Source: Aquarana catesbeiana (lineage: Eukaryota; Chordata; Amphibia; Anura; Ranidae). From it: a stretch of 64,000 nucleotides of DNA. The notes below the pieces were generated by a model. That model had not been told where the DNA came from. It made no database searches and worked only from the letters and a program-made list of their open reading frames with translations. The stretch is from NCBI RefSeq assembly GCF_042186555.1, contig NC_133335.1, positions 175,485,419 through 175,549,418 on the forward strand, written 5' to 3'. Each line of letters begins with the position of its first letter. Positions within the stretch are counted from its first letter, which is position 1. The translations under genes were made by a program, and so were the position numbers. This document shows, piece after piece, positions 63,246-64,000 of this stretch.

Positions 63246-64000
63246 GATTTTGGCGGGCCATCCACGTTGCTATTTTCTAGCGGCCCAGCTGCAACATCTG
63301 AGATCAGGTAATGGTCCTATGGGTAATAATAATCTAGGTATAATGATTACAGGTGCACCCCACAGACGGGTTTTGGAGGTGCTGGAGGCAAACTCGTTTG
63401 TATATAGGACTCCTACAGTTAAACTAATGCTAAAACTTTGGAATAGTATTAAGGGCCTGAAGGGTATCGAGGGGGTAGCGAGAGGTATGCCTCTTTGGGA
63501 TAACAAAAATCTCCAAGAAATGACATTGATAGGAAAAATCAAGGCATGGGAGGTAAAGGGGATAATTAAATTCAAGCAATTATATAATGACAACATGTTG
63601 AAATCCTTTGCCTCCTAAAGGAGGAATTTGGTATCCCGAAACAGTCATATTTTAGCTACATTCAAATTAGGCATGCACTCCAGGCCCAGTTTGGGGAACA
63701 AGGCCCGAGCTGGAGCCAATCACCCATCCCTCAAAAAATAGAGAGCTTGGAGGGTTCAAGAGGATTAATAGCTGAACTCTACCAATATATCTGTAAAAAT
63801 AGTAGGGAAGGGCCAGACAAACTTAGGTGTAGAGGGAAGTGGAAAAGAGACCTGGGGCCTATGTCGGATGCCCAGTGGAGGGAGATATTGAAGGGGGGGC
63901 AGCAAGTTTCGGTATCACCTGCTCAGAAGTTTTCGCACTTAATGTTACTTCATAGGGCATATTATACCCCCCAAAAGCTATTTAAGTGGGGGAGAAGAGT
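63244..64000 (+). pseudogene. L1-type ORF2 C-terminal fragment (copy 2, cut by the window end)
   Basis: It is nearly identical to 51538-52297: the same frame opening ILAGHPRCYFLAAQLQHLRS, the same stop after NMLKSFAS and the same break at about 63830. There are few differences (for example NSIKG against NCIKG, FKQLYND against FEQLYND, and a 2-base indel near 63824). It belongs to unit 2 of the tandem duplication and continues past the window. Confidence 0.88.

Noticed and set aside
1..64000. tRNA, rRNA or host coding exons
   Set aside because: I saw no cloverleaf with a recognisable anticodon arm, no rRNA segment, and no frame resembling a cellular protein. A covariance and protein search would be needed to exclude small cases.

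Overview
The window looks like intergenic or intronic DNA from a large, transposon-rich vertebrate genome, most likely an amphibian (a ranid-type frog). This rests on the mix of mobile elements: Penelope-like, DIRS and Ngaro tyrosine-recombinase retroelements, L1 and CR1 LINEs, hAT and piggyBac DNA transposons and many palindromic MITEs. It also rests on the AT-rich arrays and the absence of any recognisable host exon. I found no cellular protein gene, tRNA, rRNA or CRISPR array. The species itself is an inference.

Layout. 1-1310: a Ty3/gypsy integrase remnant with an LTR-like start. 1319-5740: a decayed Penelope-like element (RT plus GIY-YIG endonuclease) with a degenerate hammerhead motif in its tail. 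6509-10755: a palindromic MITE split by an L1 copy (13-bp target duplication). 10760-16096: old repeats, MITEs, a head-to-head hammerhead-like palindrome and two foldback elements.

16097-36679 is a nested stack. A MITE is split by a DIRS element (16284-35521). The DIRS gag is split by two hAT elements, each with a perfect 8-bp target duplication. The first (18623-24018) is a giant foldback that itself contains a 2.4-kb palindromic insert with a 16-bp target duplication. The second (24185-31186) carries a broken hAT transposase on the minus strand. With the inserts removed, about 6 kb of ordinary DIRS remains (gag, RT-RNase H, tyrosine recombinase, inverted repeats, internal complementary region).

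35522-41250: a Tc1-type fragment, a GTTAGGGT-containing minisatellite, a PIF/Harbinger MITE, piggyBac-like non-autonomous elements, another hammerhead-bearing fragment and a polypurine tract. 41251-44560: a broken piggyBac element with all three catalytic aspartates and its Cys-rich tail. 44570-47651 (minus): a Ngaro-like retroelement. 47940-48935: about 175-bp tandem repeats.

48937-64000: a CR1 fragment, AT-rich arrays and an L1 3' fragment that have been duplicated in tandem (unit about 4.13 kb). The second unit is interrupted by a nearly intact full-length L1 on the minus strand (55596-63072; 1,282-aa ORF2 open throughout, ORF1 with one frameshift).

The least explained feature is shared by the foldback elements. 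They carry GC-box and/or TATA-like motifs, then a short Lys/Arg/Glu-rich reading frame, then AATAAA followed by a recurring TTGTCAAAAAC stem-loop. In the large hAT foldback two such units point away from the centre of symmetry. Whether they are expressed cannot be told from sequence alone.
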